Shown: positions 15,355-17,556 of the stretch, in pieces | Layout of the letters: every line of letters begins with the position of its first letter | How positions within the stretch are numbered: the first letter of the stretch is position 1 | Made by a program: the position numbers and the translations under genes | Notes under the pieces: model-generated | Told to the model about the DNA's origin: nothing | Seen by the model: the letters and a program-made list of their open reading frames with translations, nothing else | The model's database searches: none | Source of the DNA: Victivallis vadensis | GTDB taxonomy: Bacteria; Verrucomicrobiota; Lentisphaeria; Victivallales; GWF2-50-93 | Direction: 5' to 3' | DNA: 17,556 nucleotides | Assembly (NCBI GenBank): GCA_020718525.1 | Contig: DYRX01000011.1 | Span: 1 to 17,556, forward strand

Positions 15355-17556
15355 ATGGACTCTGCTTCGGAGAGGGCTAAGAACAGGCAAATAATATCGG
15401 AAAATTGCACAGATTCTGCCAGGAAAATTCCCAATGATTCCGTTTCTTTTCTTTCAGACTCGGACTCCCGCTGCCGTTTTTTTGTCGAGAATGCGTCCGA
15501 AGGCATATGGGCGATGGATGCAGACCATGCCACTACTTATGTGAATCCGGCGATGGCGGAAATGCTCGGCTACAAGCCCGAAGAGATACTTGGTCGCAAG
15601 GTCGAAGACTTCTTCTTTCCAGAGGACATGGATTTCCACAGGCAGAGGATGTCCAGCAGACATCGCGGCGAGGACGAGAAGTACCAGCGACGCTTAAGGC
15701 GCAGAGACGGAACTGTTCTTTGGACACGAGTTTCGGCAAAGACTGTCAAAGACAAAGACGGCAAATTTGCCGGCTCATTCGCAATGTTTTCTGACATCAC
15801 AGCTCAGAAAAAGGCGGAAGATGATGCGGAGTCGGGCAGACAGTCTCTTCTCCTCCACTTCGACTTCATAAGCAGGCTTTCCCACTGCACCGAGATTGAC
15901 GAGGTTCTTGAGCTTTGCCTTTACACCGTCCTGGCGATGACAAAAATGGACTGTGGCGGAATATATTTGATCGAAGATAGAACGGAGGACTTGCGCCTTC
16001 GAGTCCACAGGGGGCTTTCAGAAGCTTTCGTGCGAAAAGTGGAAAATGTTTCGAGGCATTCCAAGAAATACGACGAGATGCTGAGGATGGGGGTCTTCCA
16101 CGGAAAGCTCTCCGATCTTCCGAATGGCAAGGAGCTGGAATTTGAAGGTATCCGCGCCTTGTCTGTCCTCACAGTGACAGAAGGGGACAGAATTTTGATA
16201 TGCGCGAATTTCGGATCCAAGTCTTTCGATGAGCTTCCCGCCTCTTTTATTCAATTGCTCGAAGCGATCATCGCGGAGTCTGGCGCCTTCGTCGCAAGAA
16301 AGTTTGCCGAAAAAAAGCTTGAGAACGAACGCATCCGCATGAGAACGCTGATAAACACCATACCCGATCTGATCTGGCTGAAGGATACTGATGGAGTCTA
16401 TTTGTCGTGCAATTCGGCATTCGAGCTTTTTTTCGGCGCCAAGGAGCAGGAAATCATTGGCAAGACCGACTATGACTTTGTAGGCAAGGAGCTCGCTGAC
16501 TTTTTCCGCGCAAATGACAGGAATGCCGTTGAAGCTGGACGTTCAACAGTCAATCAGGAGGAGCTGATCTTCGCGCATGGAGGCTACAAGGGGTTTTTCG
16601 AAACCATAAAAACGCCGATGAAAACTCCCGACGGTAAGCTGGCCGGTGTTTTGGGCGTGGCAAGAGACATAAGCGAGCTGAGACGCGCGGAAGACGCCCT
16701 TCGCAAAAGCGAGAATATCATCAGAAACAAGCTCGATGCACTGCTTTCACCTGACATGGACATCGGAGATCTTCAGATTAAAGACATCATAGATCTCCCT
16801 TCATTGCAGGAGCTAATGGATAATTTTCACAAAATGGCTGGCATTGGAGTAGGAATAATTGACATTGATGGAAAAGTCGTTGTCATAAGCGAAAGGCTTG
16901 CAATCTGTAGGGATTTTTTCCGGAAAAATCCGGTCTCATTGAAGAAATGCGAGGAAAGCAATAACGCTCTCAGAGGCGACCTTAGCCAGGGCAAATTTAG
17001 AATCCACAAGTGCGCCAACGGTCTTTCATACATTCTGACTCCTCTGATCATTGGAGGAAAATATTTGGGAAACATTTTCATGGGACAGTTCCTTCCTGAA
17101 AAAAATAAAAACTGCCATGAGGCCCTTGAAAAGATGGCGGAAAAATATGGTTTTTACAAGAAAGAATTTTTGGTGGCGCTGGACGAGGTACCCAGATTGG
17201 ATAGCAATACAATTGACAGGCTTGTCCCGTTCCATGCTAAATTAGCGGAAATGATCTCCAATCTGAGCTATGCAAATGTCAAGCTTGCAAAAACACTTGA
17301 GACACAGAGACGTGCGGAAAGTGGCTACCAGACTCTTTTCAGCAAGATGTTTGACGGATTTGCCCTTCACGAAATTATTTGCGACAAAATCGGAAAGCCT
17401 CTTGACTATCGTTTTCTCGCGGTGAATCCTGCGTTCGAGAGAATCACTGGACTACGTGCGGACAATGTTGTCGGTAAAACGGTCATGGAGCTTTTCCCTG
17501 AGACGGAGGAGCTCTGGATTCAGACCTATGGGAATGTCGCATTGACTGGCAAGCCA
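15355..17556 (+). CDS. multi-sensor signalling protein, PAS-GAF-PAS-PocR-PAS (partial, runs off the window)
   Basis: The frame is open for 734 codons from ATG 15355 (GGGGGA five bases before it; an in-frame TAG at 15259 and no other start between) to the window edge. It has no signal peptide or membrane segment, so a cytoplasmic sensor is likely. Domains: PAS 1 with its PAC strand (about 43-155; YVNPAMAEMLGYKPEEILG, DITAQKKAE); GAF (about 160-325); PAS 2 (about 327-455; PDLIWLKDTDG, ARDISELRRAE); a PocR sensory domain (about 478-650) with cysteines in ICRDF, KKCEES and HKCANG and the GGKYLGNIFMGQFL strand; then the start of PAS 3 (from about 656). PocR domains bind small hydrocarbon-derived ligands in known regulators. 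The output domain (histidine kinase, GGDEF or other) lies outside the window. Confidence 0.88.
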   Translation, partial: MDSASERAKNRQIISENCTDSARKIPNDSVSFLSDSDSRCRFFVENASEGIWAMDADHATTYVNPAMAEMLGYKPEEILGRKVEDFFFPEDMDFHRQRMSSRHRGEDEKYQRRLRRRDGTVLWTRVSAKTVKDKDGKFAGSFAMFSDITAQKKAEDDAESGRQSLLLHFDFISRLSHCTEIDEVLELCLYTVLAMTKMDCGGIYLIEDRTEDLRLRVHRGLSEAFVRKVENVSRHSKKYDEMLRMGVFHGKLSDLPNGKELEFEGIRALSVLTVTEGDRILICANFGSKSFDELPASFIQLLEAIIAESGAFVARKFAEKKLENERIRMRTLINTIPDLIWLKDTDGVYLSCNSAFELFFGAKEQEIIGKTDYDFVGKELADFFRANDRNAVEAGRSTVNQEELIFAHGGYKGFFETIKTPMKTPDGKLAGVLGVARDISELRRAEDALRKSENIIRNKLDALLSPDMDIGDLQIKDIIDLPSLQELMDNFHKMAGIGVGIIDIDGKVVVISERLAICRDFFRKNPVSLKKCEESNNALRGDLSQGKFRIHKCANGLSYILTPLIIGGKYLGNIFMGQFLPEKNKNCHEALEKMAEKYGFYKKEFLVALDEVPRLDSNTIDRLVPFHAKLAEMISNLSYANVKLAKTLETQRRAESGYQTLFSKMFDGFALHEIICDKIGKPLDYRFLAVNPAFERITGLRADNVVGKTVMELFPETEELWIQTYGNVALTGKP

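Overview
The window reads as a piece of a Gram-negative, moderate-GC bacterial chromosome from a non-model lineage. A member of the PVC superphylum (Lentisphaerota, Kiritimatiellota or Verrucomicrobiota) fits best. The hints are an orphan OleC, an HPr with a conserved regulatory serine, a very large secreted beta-helix/InlB-repeat protein, a bacterial DA1-like peptidase, and cgattacg-type filler repeats. This placement is inference; no rRNA or other marker is present. No tRNA, rRNA, CRISPR array or intact insertion sequence was seen.

Layout. (1) 3-263: the last 86 codons of a type IIG/Eco57I-like methylase or restriction enzyme, then a small esterase-like alpha/beta hydrolase (310-1104). (2) 1105-1698: a stretch with no intact gene, holding hairpins and a possible minus-strand gene remnant. 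(3) 5909 down to 1699, minus strand: a tightly coupled four-gene operon, ptsH, ptsI, dCMP deaminase and oleC, in which every junction overlaps. (4) A divergent promoter region with a perfect 15-bp palindrome (5965-5979). (5) 5990-9027, plus strand: a membrane-anchored or exported LIM-like zinc-finger peptidase resembling plant DA1, coupled through TAATG to asnB. (6) 9028-9332: a structured non-coding stretch with nested inverted repeats, including one of the cgattacgacaac type. (7) 15072 down to 9333, minus strand: a giant exported protein made of signal peptide, beta-helix, HELGH metallopeptidase, Ig/CARDB-like domains, six divergent InlB-type repeats and a C-terminal domain. It is split into two frames at a run of eight T. 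(8) 15355 to the window end, plus strand: the N-terminal 734 residues of a multi-sensor protein (PAS-GAF-PAS-PocR-PAS), divergent from the giant gene.

How the genes work together. The PTS pair HPr/EI has no EII partner here and is probably regulatory (carbon or nitrogen status) or serves sugar transporters encoded elsewhere. Its fusion into one operon with a nucleotide-salvage deaminase and a beta-lactone synthetase looks like coupling of housekeeping expression, not one pathway. The divergent DA1-like peptidase/asnB pair shares the control region with the PTS operon. The PocR multi-sensor is placed to control, or be co-controlled with, the giant secreted peptidase. The points most worth a second look are the DA1-like/asnB pair and the homopolymer frameshift in the giant gene.
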